Assembly: GCA_946902875.1 (NCBI GenBank)
Contig: OX336336.1
Location: 5,922,545-5,986,544, forward strand
Direction of reading: 5' to 3'
Length of the DNA: 64,000 nucleotides
DNA from: Nematopogon swammerdamellus
Lineage: Eukaryota > Arthropoda > Insecta > Lepidoptera > Adelidae
The position numbers and the translations under genes are program-made. Of the stretch, positions 30,890 to 43,149 are shown piece by piece. Every line of letters begins with the position of its first letter. Position 1 is the stretch's first letter. Under the pieces are notes generated by a model. It worked only from the letters and a program-made list of their open reading frames with translations, had not been told where the DNA came from and did no database searches.

Positions 30890-32005
30890 GTAACGTACTC
30901 GTACGTAATATATATGAAATATTCTTATAACTCGGGAACCATTTTATCGATTTACATGTGGTTTTCTTTGCTACATTTCGTTTCTTTAAGGATGATTTTA
31001 AGCTATCAATCACAACGCTATATTATCGGTGGCTTGAGCTGTGACCAAAAAGTCACGCGAAAAATTTAAATTTTTGCTGTTCAGACATTTAACTTTATCT
31101 CCAAATGTATGACATTTTGAGGAAAATGAATAGTTTTGTGCACAACTAGATAAGAGTACTTAAATTTTGTATTTTTTTCAGAATTTTCAAACAACCCTTA
31201 ATAGGTCAAAGTTCGCCGACAAAAGTGCAGTTTTTTGTCAACTTTTAATGGAAATATTTGTTAAAGTAAACTTATTGATTATAGCAAAGTTATATATTTT
31301 TGAAATTGCCTTAACAATACCTATAAAATGACATGATATTTGATTTATTTAAAAAAACAAAAAATATTTTTGGTTTACATTTTGGGGTACTCTGTACTTT
31401 CCATAGAACTATTAGATAAACTTATCTGTAATATATCTAGCGGCAAAAATTACACGTAATTTGGCGTCATTTTCATCGAAATCGGTTCAGTAAGTCCGGA
31501 GATATCTGCGTGTGACCGACAGACAGACAGACGGACAGACAGACACCAGAGCGATCCCATAAGGGTCCCTTTTTTCGCATTTTGCGACGGGACCCTAAAA
31601 ATGGGTAGGTTGCACACATAACTAGTACAATTTGAACTGCGTGTAGGTAAATCTCAAAAGAAAAAGAGGACTTAATTAGTTCACTGCACTCTCCAGTCTC
31701 ACTGTCCATCGAGTTTTTATTACAATTTCCAACTTTTGTATGACCAAAAAAACAACGGAATTTCGATTTCAGTGATAAGGATTTTTTTCTTCTAATAATG
31801 AGTACTTTCTATTCCTGAAGTTTCTCAAACCTATCCTGATACACCCTGTATATATGTACCGAATTTCAACTTTTTTGCTCCAGTAGATTCGAAGAAAATA
31901 GGCTGTGACAGACGGACGGACATACAGACAGACAGACATATAGACACAAGAGTGATAGGTAGTATAAGGGTTCAGTTTTTTCCTTTGAGGTACAGAACCC
32001 AATAT
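30890..32005 (+). repeat. Repeats ending in GACAGAC runs and ...ACCCTAAAAA
   Basis: A long AT-rich stretch ends ATCGAAATCGGTTCAGTAAG, GACAGACAGACAGACGGACA and GGGACCCTAAAAATG (to about 31605). A second, partial GACAGAC run is at 31910-31950 with TACAGAACCCAATA after it. These look like 3' ends of non-LTR elements. Confidence 0.5.
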
Positions 32006-33995
32006 AGTATGTTCGCTAGGTGAGGTTTTTGCATCACCGTGCAAAAAAATACCAGGTGCAGAGGTGACCTGGATAAGGCTTTTTAACGGTCACAACAGAC
32101 AGCGGAGAAGTAGATGCATCCATCGATGTTTATTATGATGACAGTAGGGATTTCCTCGTTGTATCTTTTATTTTCATGTCCTCGACAAGTAGATGGCCGT
32201 TCTACGTAGGTACGCCTGATGCAGCCAGAGTGCTGAGTAAGTAAATTGTCTGTAAATAGAAGTTCATTGCCCCTCCAGTCCAGTGCCCATGGCTACTTGG
32301 ATTGAGTATGTCGGTACTAGCTCGGCGCTCGCCGTACATACAGTTACTCAGATAAGCTCTATCTACCAGGAACTGCTTAATTTATTTAAGTAAGTCGGTA
32401 TCATTAATCTGGCTCAGCGTGTAAGTGGCGGGGTATGTATGTAAATGTATGTATATGACCATAGTTCGGAGCTGAACGTTCTAAATTGACTAAGTGCATA
32501 TAGTTTGCGTTCGTTACCGCAACTGCAGGCATTATATTGGCAGAGTACGTGCCGAGTGCTGGAATTTCACTCATAATGAACCGTTTCTGGTCTAGCTATT
32601 AAAGTAATTTCCCAGCCGCAAGTTCATTTGAAATCCATGCTAACTTCGTGAAGGAGCAAAAATATTTCTTGTTTTCGCTCTTGCTTATAAATTGCTTACA
32701 AATATTTTAGAATATGTACGAAAGGATTCATGCTGTATAGCGATTAAAAAGGTTAAGATATTTCGCTAAAATATCGTCTGTCTAAATTCTTATTGAATTG
32801 GCTTCAATTCTTCAAATGTTTATTGAAACATTATGAACGCAAATGAACTATGAAGACAAATAGCGCACGGAACATGGAGGTCGTTGCCATCTTTTCGTTG
32901 ATCATTTGTTGTAGTGTAGGTATCACTATATCATCATTTATTATCATCATCATCACTTTTGGAGAAGGATTCATCATCTTAATTAGGGATGTAGAAATAC
33001 TACACGCGAGCGAAGCTAACGCAGGCTAACGAAAATCGAAGGCAGCGCAATTCCGCAACATTAGTCCCTTACAAGTAATACAAGATCGACCTGGGTGGGG
33101 GCCCTCAAACGTGAGTCAAACAAATTACCATACTTCTCCATCCATACTTGGTTCACTCACCCAGTACACATTCTTAGAGGCGAGAGTGCGACGACGACGT
33201 GGCTGGGCCGACGAGTTCACTGTGCGTAACCTTTTTTATTTTAATTTAGAAAAAAAAATTAGTCACCAAATAAGGAAACGCAGAATCGTGAACGTCATAT
33301 CTGTAAACCCTAATAAGACTTTTTTATTTCTAAATTAAGCAGGGCAATGTAACCTTGGTAATATGAAGCCGCAAGAACTCCGGGTCACGCAATTAACTAT
33401 ATCAGTTTCCCTCAACCAGTTCAGTGTATTCGACACCCACAAGCGCGTAATATTTCCTCTATCTCTCCAGCTTGTGTCGACGACTGGCGATGATGACTAG
33501 GTAGTCCGTTGTCCGCGAAGATAATTAAGACAAGCAACTAAACGCATCCAAGTGGTGAACGAATCGTGGCATCGGACGAGATCGCACCGGCCTGCTAACT
33601 GCGAGGCCGCGGGACTGTTGGCCACATTAACGACAATTAGTGAGACGGCAACGCACTCAAAGTTCCCTCTGACTGACCACTTCAAGATCCACTCCAGCCA
33701 CAACACAACGCATACATTATGATCAGCTCGTGTTCTAGGGATAAAAGCATAGCGTAGTGAGCGAAACGTCGTCGTGGGGTAAATACAAGTTGGTGTGCAC
33801 CGATTTCTTTCTCTTCTATTTCGTAAACACCATTGCTCCATCCATGGTTCAGATTTTACATAATGCAACTGCAAAAGAGTTTACATGCAATGCAAAAGAT
33901 TTTACATGCAACTTCTATTACTTTCGTTACGTTTCATTTTTTTGTGTTATGTCCCCATCCCAAACGTACGTTAAAAAGCTTCGCTTCAAAAATGT
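32006..33995. other. Unassigned sequence
   Basis: No gene recognised. Short element scraps occur (ACACGCGAGCGAAGCTAACG at about 33002). Frames at 33497-33874 and 33757-34225 have no recognisable motifs. Confidence 0.4.
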
Positions 33996-34040
33996 ATACC
34001 ACCGCACTGAATGAAGGTCGGCCGAAAGAAACGGCTATGG
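33996..34040 (+). repeat. Family B SINE scrap
   Basis: ACCGCACTGAATGAAGGTCG GCCGAAAGAAACGGCTATG. Confidence 0.55.
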
Positions 34041-36249
34041 AATGGAAACACAGCACACACGACCCCCATAAGTTGGCAAACAGCACCAATCAAGCGAGAC
34101 AAGATGGTTATTCACGAATCACACAGCTGAGCTGCATTGATTCTGATTTGAATTTTAAGGAAAGTTCACACTTCCATGAAATTGATGGCCCACAACAAAC
34201 TGGAACACAATCACCAGATACATAGGTGAACGCCACTTATAAATAATGTGTGTAGAAAGTGTAAATAAATGCGAAAGCCTAACACATGATATAATTTCAA
34301 ATTTTAATTTCATTGGATTGCATTTTGAAGTTAAACTGAACGAAAATGCGTGTAAGTGTGATTAAATAAGTACAATAATTATGTTATAGAACATTAATGT
34401 CTATATTACATTTATGTGCGGAGTCTGGTGGTACTCGTAATAATGTTGTGAAAGCATCTAACGCCCTAGGAAATATCATAACTATTAGTCATATCATTAC
34501 GCAACAATCTACAGAGTAAATTTAAGTAAACGTTATTACAATCGGTGTCATGGATACGGTCAATTATCAATATTTTAATTAATTAGTTCCATTTAAAGAG
34601 CTCTCCATTAATTTCTATTGCCAGAGTCTGTCTGCTGCGTTTATTTGAGACGAATGCTGCGGCTGAACCAGCAGACAGTGCATCGTTGGTAACAAAGGAT
34701 AAATTAAGAACATTAAGAGCAATAACGTCGGATCTATTCTTAGATGTAACAGTGACTAAGAATCCTTCATATTTTGTTCTTTATCTTATACCCTCACGTC
34801 ATCATTCCCTCCTTCTTAAAGGGCACAAAATTTAAGCCAACTTTAGGGTTGTCATTGTCATGAAATAAATTAAGATTCAGTACAATGAGTTACAACTCAG
34901 GATATCAACACTCAATTAATTGTATGAAATGAGATGAGGTCCAGAATAGATTTGGTTTTGGTATTTGGCCTCATGGTCAGGATTCAGGATGGATTTCTAT
35001 TGGACAGTATTTTCAATTTCGAAAAGACACGTTCTGAATACAGGGATTGGTCATCCGACCAAACCTAAAAATAGAGGGGATGCGGCATTAAAGTATGTCA
35101 ATGTATAATGAATATAAAATAAATGTTATAATTGCTGCTTAGTTATCATATCAGTTATCACTGTTCTCTGATTACCCCTCAAGACGAGGTGAAGGTGTAG
35201 CATAAAATATTTATTTTTACACAATATGCCTACAACATGCTCCAGTGATTCACAGCAGCTTTCTACGTAGCTCTCAATACGCCGATCGAGGTTACCCGGC
35301 GAGTACTAAACTATGGTTAGCCGTTACTGTCTCAATAATAGCACCGAATCGCCGAGCCACAGTTAAACTTTACGAGCAGTCAACTCACCCGGATGCATCC
35401 CAGTCACCGTTACCTCAGATCTGAAAGAAGTGAGGTCCAGAACGGAGGCGGCGGAGGCCTGCGGGCCCGGGGCCTTAGTGCTTCGTGATGAGAGCACGAC
35501 GGGTTTGCGTTCAAATCTAACTTTAGAGGCAGCTTAAGGAAACGTACAGACGAGGATGAATCGGAAAATGCCGCGATATGCCGGTCGATATGTGTTTGGG
35601 ATTGAGATATTGAGACTGACCCATAGAGAAATAAATACGTCTATGGACTGACCCCATACTCAGGATATGTATCCGATCCGAACACAGTTCGACATTTATG
35701 TCTGTTCTAACTAGCACTGCGGCCTCGAGTGCAGTCACGCCGTTTACTGGGGATATGGTGTAGTGGGGCCCGTTTAGCAACTTACCAAAGTGAAGGCTAA
35801 AGAGAACTTCGAAGAAGTGAGTGTTAATTTTTCTCAGTGACTCGTATGATAACTCGTTCCTGTAGGTCGTTTGGTAAGTTCTCAAAGACGCGCAAATCGT
35901 GCAATGGGACCTATGGAGAATAATGTAGGTACTGGAAAAATAACTTGACAGTTCGTTCTCTAGCTAGCTACAAATTGATAAACCCATAGGCTCAACTCAA
36001 TTTATTATACTTATTATACAATTTATTATGCTAATTTATAGAATCGAATACAATATGTTTACTCTAGTTTCTTTACGCTATGGAAACGCGAAGTTCCGTC
36101 CTCTCAATTACTGTATTATGCACGTTATCTTGGAACAAATTACCTACATAACATTATTATTATCGGTCAGTGACTATCAAGTTTTGTATAAATCGACCCG
36201 TGAGTTTTCTGCTACAGGTATTTAAAATTGTAATTACATGCAAGTATAT
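34041..36249. other. Unassigned sequence
   Basis: Mostly AT-rich. A GC-rich patch near 35435-35520 includes GGGTTTGCGTTCAAATCTAAC, loosely like a pol-III B box. No gene recognised. Confidence 0.4.
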
Positions 36250-36510
36250 TGTACTTAAGGACGAGATGCCGCGCTAAAGGGCGACAAGCTTGCCACCTCT
36301 CACCTTGGCACGGTCCTTCCACCGAGTTGTGCACCAGGTGGGTCTTTGTGCCTTACTTGCTGCTTGATAGTTATCTTGTCTGAATACATACTTTGATAAC
36401 CATGGTGGTCGATGTTGTGTTGCAATTTTCCAGAGTTCTTGCAGCACAACACAGATTGCTCTGCTTACCCTGATTGTCGGGATACAGCGTGTGTGGTATG
36501 TATGTATTAT
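36250..36510 (+). repeat. Interspersed repeat family D, forward copy
   Basis: GACGAGATGCCGCGCTAAAG, TGCCACCTCTCACCTTGGCA, CCCTGATTGTCGGGATACAG and a GTATGTATTATG tail. Confidence 0.7.
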
Positions 36511-36744
36511 GTAGTTATATTTGATTATAATTAAATTAGTCGAAATGCCTTACAGTAAAAACATAATAAATTCCAAATACGTAATGACTTCCTACTTGAA
36601 TTGCAATCCACTAGCGGTTATCTATTTCCTATTAGAACGCATAATTACATCTAAACACATACCCGGGTATGCTAATGCTGCAGAGAAAAATGTTCTCCAA
36701 CTAGTTGGTGCAGCGCAGCGCACACTGCGACGTGCGACGTGCGC

Positions 36745-36870
36745 CGGCGCTGGTTAGTGGTCGAGCAGTGAGATGCCATCGAACGTGAAAAAATAGTCCC
36801 TATCAATGAAGACCGGGGACTGGTTGGTTCGATCCTCAGCCACCTTCATTTTCATTTTAATCTCCTATCA
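36745..36870 (+). mobile_element. tRNA-like SINE head
   Basis: GGTTAGTGGTCGAGCAGTGA resembles a pol-III A box region and GACTGGTTGGTTCGATCCTC contains a near-consensus B box (GGTTCGATCC), about 80 bases apart. Not a functional tRNA: no acceptor stem pairing is evident. Confidence 0.4.
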
Positions 36871-38214
36871 TTACTTTCAGATGAAAATAAAACCATCTAT
36901 GTAAATAAGTACAGGAAAACATCATCAGAAGCTGAGCGCCGCGGAGCCGCATAGCAATCATGTGTAGTGTAGATGAATTTTCTTATGTATCCTACCTATC
37001 ACGTCGTCGCTCTGGCGTATAGAATTATAGGTGTACCAAATAGGATTGTTTATTTACCATGCCAACAATACAGTTAGTTCCACAAATTATTCTGAAAATC
37101 GTATTAGAGAAATATGTAGATCACGGTCGCAGATAGTGTTACAGCGGCGACGACGCCTCATTTGGAAACGTCCAAGAGTTCGAAATCTGAGTCACCATCT
37201 CAAAGTCCTCAGACTTCCTCAGCGAGTCCAGCGGACGGAAACATCTCTCTCTCTCGATGTATCAGCACATTCGATCTACAGTTTCTTGATTTATTCACTT
37301 GACGCTTGAGGCTTTTTTTCCACTGAAGCGATCTGTCTGCTGATATGAGTACTTAATTGAAGGTTTATTATGTGCAACTTGAATTTTGCTACCTACCTGT
37401 GTATTTAGTTATCTATTCTAGAAAAAAAAATACTGAATTACTTACTGCTAGACGAGCTGCTAGATTCAAAATATAATTCACTGTGTTCCAAATATATACA
37501 CCAGTTCGTAAAAAGAAGTGAATTAAGAGTCTGAAATTGATCAGTATCAAAACAGGTATTTCTCTAGTGATTTGTTTTATTTCTATAAACAATATTAAAT
37601 GTTCTTTAAAATATATTGTTAGACAGAGTGTGCTCGTACTGCGTACATGTACAAATTTTTACTTTAAAAAATATTTTTACCTAAAAAAAGCTGCCATCGG
37701 CTATTCCGCTGTGTCGAAATTGTTCGCTCCATCGTCGGTCTACAAATCTACAATAGCTTAGAATAATGCGAAGGTATCTACAGTGTGCACGGTATGCCTG
37801 AGGCGCGCCGCTATCACAGGGCTCCGTACTTTATCCGGCGCCATCTCAGATCTCGCACGCAGCTCGTGACAGGAGAGAGGTCCCCCGCACCCACCACCAC
37901 CGGCGCGCCACGGGCTCCCGCAGGGGTCACTCTTGGGTCACTGCCATTACAATACGTTCACATAACAATGCATTTCAAGTTGACGTAACTATGATTACAG
38001 ATAATTTACAAGATAAGGTCAGAATATTTTAAAGAGAAAGTTCGCCTTCAATCCCATACTCATGCGACCATAGCAGGGGTCCACGCTGTCTGGAAATTGG
38101 GTGAGTATTTGAATGGCAAAAACTAATATCTGCCATTATGTTCTGATGTTTTTATCTGCTTGTCCGTCATGTGTTTGCTACTCAAGCACGGCCGTCGGGA
38201 TTCTAAGTTCGTAA
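36871..38214. other. Unassigned, with one GC-rich open segment
   Basis: At about 37800-37935 the minus strand is open for some 43 codons after an acceptor-like TTGTAATGGCAG and reads DPRVTPAGARGAPVVVGAGD; the plus strand is open too. Splice donor unclear, so no exon is called. Confidence 0.35.
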
Positions 38215-38262
38215 CTTATTGAAGGAGGTAGACAAGCGAAGCCGTGGGCAAAAGCTAGTATT
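38215..38262 (-). repeat. Fragment of a GCGAAGCCGTGGGC-type element end
   Basis: GACAAGCGAAGCCGTGGGCA AAAGCTAGT matches the terminus of the element families F and 481-2086. Confidence 0.5.
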
Positions 38263-38361
38263 GTATAATATGTAAGAAGATTTGAAGTTTATGTCAATTA
38301 TGTTGCAATATTTTGCTAGTAGACAGTGTGAGATAGAGTCACGTAGTATCGCAAGGGTTAC

Positions 38362-38448
38362 CTGATAGCAATGCCCGCAGGCAGACGCAAGCGTAGGACC
38401 CGGCGCGGCGATCGAGGCGGGTCCGCGTTCGTGCTCCACTCCACACGG
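38362..38448 (-). CDS. Candidate 87-bp internal exon
   Basis: A GC-rich minus-strand segment lies between GCGACAATCAG (acceptor-like) and a good donor TATCAG then GTAACC. All three frames are open; the in-phase reading is PCGVEHERGPASIAAPGPTL ASACGHCYQ. Length is a multiple of three, so it could be a cassette exon. No homology recognised. Confidence 0.3.
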
Positions 38449-38489
38449 CTGATTGTCGCAATAATCACATTTTTATTGTCCAGTCGTGA

Positions 38490-38660
38490 CAGACCCACTC
38501 GTGGGACATTTCCATAAGATTGCCGACAGTAAGAGCAATGGCGACGCCGCGGACAATCGTGCCCCATGCTGAGTCAGTTGGTACTTCAATCAAAGATACT
38601 GAGCTTATTACTGAAGAAACCTCGGAAGAAACTAATGATACGATTATAGTTGATACCAAC
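38490..38660 (+). CDS. Small plus-strand open frame, acidic tail
   Basis: After CATTTTTATTGTCCAGTCGTGACAG-like acceptor sequence, a frame continues for 57 codons to a TGA at 38658-38660. An internal ATG at 38538 begins MATPRTIVPHAESVGTSIKD and the product ends in a threonine/glutamate-rich stretch. The minus strand is also open over the same region. No homology recognised; chance is possible. Confidence 0.25.
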
Positions 38661-38818
38661 TGAGAGAGTATTTGTGATTATGTCATATATTCATGAGTTC
38701 ATCAGTTAGAGTACAGTACTGCGGTATTGGTTGGAAATACATGTTTTCTTTAATTCATAAATAAATAAAATCGGGCGTCAGAATAACATTACAGAGAGAA
38801 TAGCAAGATACAATAAAC
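38661..38818. other. Unassigned
   Basis: Nothing recognised. Confidence 0.4.
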
Positions 38819-38890
38819 ACGTCCATGGGCGTCGTTAGATACCTTATGTATGTGTAGCTCGGAATCCATGGCGCGCTTTCGATAAAAACA
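38819..38890 (+). repeat. LINE family C tail fragment
   Basis: ACGTCCATGGGCGTCGTTAG ATACCTTATG ... CGCGCTTTCGATAAAAA. Confidence 0.6.
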
Positions 38891-40731
38891 AACCTTGTAG
38901 TGTGTTCAGTCAGGCCGATTCATTCGATTTACTTGGAAATATGAGCCTCTTCGCATTTTAATGTAAAAAAAAAACAGAATCTAATGTCCACTGACATGGA
39001 GCCATCATAAGTCAACAAATTGAGGAAACAAGACTAGTTATACGTTTAACTTTAACCGGCAGTATTTACTGCGTGTGCTTATTCGTAACCAGCCCATTTA
39101 CTCGGAACAGCTGTGGATAACCCTACATGTCCGATACAAGTTTAACGTCACCACAACCTAACCTAGAAAGCTCTAACGCCTCAGTGACCTAGTGTTTGTA
39201 GAATACCGTCTTTTCTCCATTATGCATACGAGCCGGCTGCAAATAGACATAACGCATTGAGTAACGGCGCTTTCAATATCTCCAGTGTCTGTTGCAGTGT
39301 CATTAGAGGTAATGGTGTGTAGAAAACATGGGTGCTGTCAGTCACTTTGATGCATTGTCGGTTGTGGGTTGGGAGCTCTAGTTTAAATTGAATATTGGAG
39401 TGGAGAGTGGAGAAGTATGCGGCTCTTTGTATGTTGAACAGCTACGTTCGCGTTATTGGACGAAAGAAAAAAAAATGGGCTATAATAAGGAGCGCGATAA
39501 GGTTTAAAAAGCTACTGCATACGTAGCTGATATGAATAAAATATGAGTAGTTACACTGAAGTGCTATTGTTTAGAAATAATTCCTTTGGCATGTTAAGGC
39601 CAACGACGCGACGCGACGTTAGGTTGAGATTATTCTAGTGAAAGACGTTCCCTGTGTCATCGTTATGTTAACATATTACTTTATTTTAATTTGAATATTT
39701 CACCTCGCCAATTTTGAGAAGTTTGCACGATCATTAATCTCATCAACCGATCAACAGTTTGTTCACTGTGACCAGCGAAGAAGCTTAAATAAATCTTTAC
39801 TTTACCTTTAGCTTTCACCATGTTTCATATCATAAGCCTAAAGGACAAACAACCCACTGATTTGCAAATTGTTGTAATTTGCGACAACATTGTACGATCT
39901 GATTGATATGATAACATATTGGTACATCTTCCTTCTCATCGAATCGACAGTTAGGAATGTTACATAACTACATATATAAGTAAGGTAGATATATAAACTA
40001 TTTAACATACATAGATCACTTGTTGATGTTAGCAGTATGTTCCCGCTATTGAATCCTTATAAGGTGTAATCTGATTACAGGCGCATGCATGTCTCACACA
40101 CAACACTAACTTACTACCGAGTACCGACAAACAACAACCCTACTGGCGTTAACATTTATGTTATGTATGACTTATGAGATAATCTATTGACTTGTGTAGA
40201 CATAATGGCTGAACACCACGGGAGGTGTGCTTCGTACAAGTGACAGATTCATGAGAGCGTGACCCGTACAACGCACTGCGTCGAGTTGAACAACGCATGC
40301 ACAGTGCACACGACTGCAGGCTCCTTTTATTTAGAACGTCGCGTCGCTTGCACGTTTGCAAAATATGTCATTTATTGTTATTTATATTATTGGCGAGATT
40401 ATTGGAAATGTTTAGTCTTCATTATTGTCATTAAATTCCTGTTCAACTTCTTATTACTCCAAGCATATAAAATGAGGATGTCCAAATTATCGTGATATTT
40501 TTGTGTTTAAACGAAATTAAGTAGATGTATAGTCAGAATTAGTTAGTTGTCAATACTTTCCTGCCACTCCACAATTAAACTCTCGTCTAGAGTAGAACCA
40601 CCTAGAACTACATAATATTATACTGCTCTCCATGGTCCTGTCTTTAAGATCCTCAAGATAAGGGCACAAATAATGTATACTCTTCTCATTCATGTCAGGC
40701 GCCTCGTGGTTGTCATGGCGGCGGCGCGTCG
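38891..40731. other. Unassigned sequence left of the giant palindrome
   Basis: No gene or repeat family recognised. Confidence 0.4.
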
Positions 40732-41548
40732 CACAGTGGGTCGAGACTGCTATATAAGGGACATAGGGATTTTTTGTACAAATTTCATTTTTTAACAACA
40801 CCCATCGATAGGTCTCGTCATTCTGATGAATAGTTGTCATTAAACATTTTCGTCTAAAACTGATAGTTTGCCAGGAAAAAAATATTTTCAAATTTTGATG
40901 TATGGAATTAGACATAAAACGCTCCGTTTCGGCCAAGTCTTGACAGGTCTTGCTTTAAAACTATTTAAGCATTGTTCTGTGGTTTATTTACTATAATCCT
41001 ACACTATCAACGCGCGCCCAATGTTGCCCGTTCACGAGTTATGTGGATCCTAAAAATCAATTAAAAATGTAAGAAAAAAATTTTTTTTTTATTTCTAGAA
41101 TCATAGGGCATTAATAGATTTAATCTAAATAATTGTTTCATATAAAAGTACTAACAAATAGATAAAGTTCTTAATTTTAAAACATTAGTTTATCGTAAAG
41201 ATACATCAAAATCTAATAAAAAAATTATAAAAGTGTTTATTAATCAGAGAAAGTTACATATATTAAAGATGTTTTTACATAGAATGCATGACGCATGACA
41301 AATAGTACCTATACTCAGATGTATCTACACTGTACCCGCTAGTTCGAGCTATTTGATGAACACTGTCGCCTAAACTGGCCCTAAAACTGTTTCATAGGCG
41401 ACATTGTTTGGTCAAACCACTGGTGATTACATTTGGGTAGGTACTTAACTTTGATCTTATATTTAAATTTTTTAAACCTATAGTTATATATACATACTTA
41501 TTCTAATTTATCTGTGCACGGTGAGTGAGAGAGACTCATTAGTGCAGT

Positions 41549-42025
41549 GTGTGCGTTAAATGCGTGTGTGCATTGCAAGACAGCCCACACGATGAAGCCT
41601 TAATCGAAAGTTTCCACGTTATTTTGCAGACAGTGGCTTCAAGAGAGCGAGTGGATCTTCCAAAATTCTGGAAATTTCGTGAAGATACAGCAACTTTACA
41701 TATCCAGTTATATCCGTGGTACTACATGCCCTCTAGCGTACAGAAGTTGCTTGTGCATGAAACGGATATAATAGAACATTTAGAACTTTACCAATCGAGA
41801 AAGTGTCGGAAGAAGCATCGGAGGTTAGAAATAAGGATTTCCGTAAATATAGAGGGAACCATTCCAGAAAAGTAAGTAGGACAGCGACAAATGAAGATAT
41901 CTTGCATAATCGTCTCATGTCATCCGATCCAAAACTTATTTCTCTAAGGCCAAGAATGGCCAAACAACGGAGAATGGAAGTCTCACCAAGAGCAATCGAG
42001 CTTTTCTTTCTTACCCGCCCGATTT
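41549..42025 (+). pseudogene. Unidentified element protein, C-terminal part (left-arm copy)
   Basis: A plus-strand frame without a clear ATG reads CVKCVCALQDSPHDEALIES, RVDLPKFWKFREDTATLHIQ and YPWYYMPSSVQKLLVHETDI. A missing base near 41793 shifts the rest into another frame, in which the segment EARNKDFRKY/ SRTATNEDI-like is found up to about 42025. The mirrored copy at 42658-43149 has the base intact. The motif set (short P-W-Y-.-MP, then E-.-RNKD..., then ATNED.-.-.-.-L-.-.-SDP) recurs at 56165-56386, so it is a dispersed repeat protein. I do not recognise the family for certain; a DNA-transposon protein is likely from its place inside terminal repeats. Confidence 0.6.
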
Positions 42026-42030
42026 AGAAT

Positions 42031-42654
42031 TAATTTATATAAATGATTGATTAATATTTTTTTATTATATTGTATAAGCTGTAGTTGTTACTTGCATAAT
42101 CTTCTCAAGTCATTCGATCTAAAACTTACTTCTTTAAGACCAAGAATGGCCAAACAACGGAGAATGGATCTCTCACCAAGAGCAATCATAAATAAATAAA
42201 TTCGTAATACATTCGAAGACGTGAGTGGACGAAGGTACTATGTAACATTTTTTTAGAAATGCATTTTTTACCGTAGATGAATGTGTTATGTGCCGAGTAA
42301 TCAAGTGGCACTGACAGAAAATCCGAAATCACGACGGAAATAGGAGTAATTCAAGTGGTGAAGGTGTTATGGTCATAAAACACCTTATTCCAGTTTGATC
42401 ATCTCCAAAGATCATCTCATAAATTGAATTTTTTGTGCATGATGAGAGAGCTATGTGTACAAAACACCTTCATCCACATGAACGCATGATTTTGTATTAA
42501 TGCATGGTTTTGTACGCTTTTCATGTTCATACAAAGTAAACTTAGTCAGTTAGTTATCAGGTATAGAAAAAAATCTATTCAAAAGTCAAAACTTTGACCT
42601 CATTTTTCTCAGCTTTTTGTTTTTGTTACATAGCACCTTTGTCACCTGATGTCT
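42031..42654. repeat. Centre of the giant foldback, with nested repeats
   Basis: Positions 42089-42190 are a direct partial repeat of 41900-42000 (ACTTGCATAATCTTCTCAAG, GGCCAAACAACGGAGAATGG). Positions about 42217-42250 and 42625-42655 form a smaller inverted pair (GAAGACGTGAGTGGACGAAG against GACAAAGGTGCTATGTAACA-type sequence), so a second foldback is nested in the centre. Confidence 0.6.
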
Positions 42655-42657
42655 TCT

Positions 42658-43149
42658 CTAACTCGGGCGGGTAAGAGACACCAAAAGCTCGATTGCTCCT
42701 GGTGAGAAATCCATTCTCCGTTGTTTGGCCATTCTTGGCCTTAGAGAAGTAAGTTTTGGATCGGATGGCATGAGAAGATTATGCAAGATATCTTCATTTG
42801 TCGCTGTCCTACTTACTTTTCTGGAATGGTTCCCTCTATATTTACGGAAATCCTTATTTCTAGCCTCCGGTGCTTCTTCCGGCAGTTTCTCGATTGGTAA
42901 AAGTTCAAAATGTTCTATTATATCCGTTCCATGCACAAGCAACTTATGTACGCTAGCCTAGATAGAGGGCATGTAGTACCACGGATATAACTGGATATAC
43001 AAAGTTGCTGTATCTTCACAAAATTTCCAGAATTTTGGAAGATCCACTCGCTCTCTTGAAGCCGCTGTCCGCAAAATAACGTGGAACCTTTCGATTAAGG
43101 CGTCATCGTGTGGGTTGTCTTGCAATGCACTCACACATTTAACGCACAC
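42658..43149 (-). pseudogene. Unidentified element protein, C-terminal part (right-arm copy)
   Basis: Mirror copy of 41549-42025. The minus-strand frame from 43149 reads CVKCVSALQDNPHDDALIER to WYYMPS and then stops, because a 10-base insertion (about 42953-42962, containing CTAGCCTAGA) interrupts it. The following frame (to 42658) reads LVHGTDIIEHFELLPIEKLP, EARNKDFRKYRGNHSRKVSR and TATNEDILHNLLMPSDPKLT. The two arms therefore carry different disabling changes, made after the inverted duplication. Confidence 0.6.

Larger units (their letters stand above)
29252..31850. mobile_element. TA-flanked region with 37-bp inverted ends (composite)
   Basis: TACAGGATGTATCAGGATAG at 29252 and the inverse ending CTGATACACCCTGTA at 31850 form inverted ends, extended by TTTCGAAACTTCAGG / CCTGAAGTTTCTCAAA. 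The interval holds a family B SINE, the second minisatellite array and other repeats. It could be one composite element or two unrelated copies in opposite orientation. Confidence 0.4.

Noticed and set aside
40550..40936. Minus-strand frame and its mirror at 43759-44070 as a second protein of the giant foldback
   Set aside because: Both run across the element boundary into unrelated flanks and show no motif; probably chance frames conserved only because the arms are copies.
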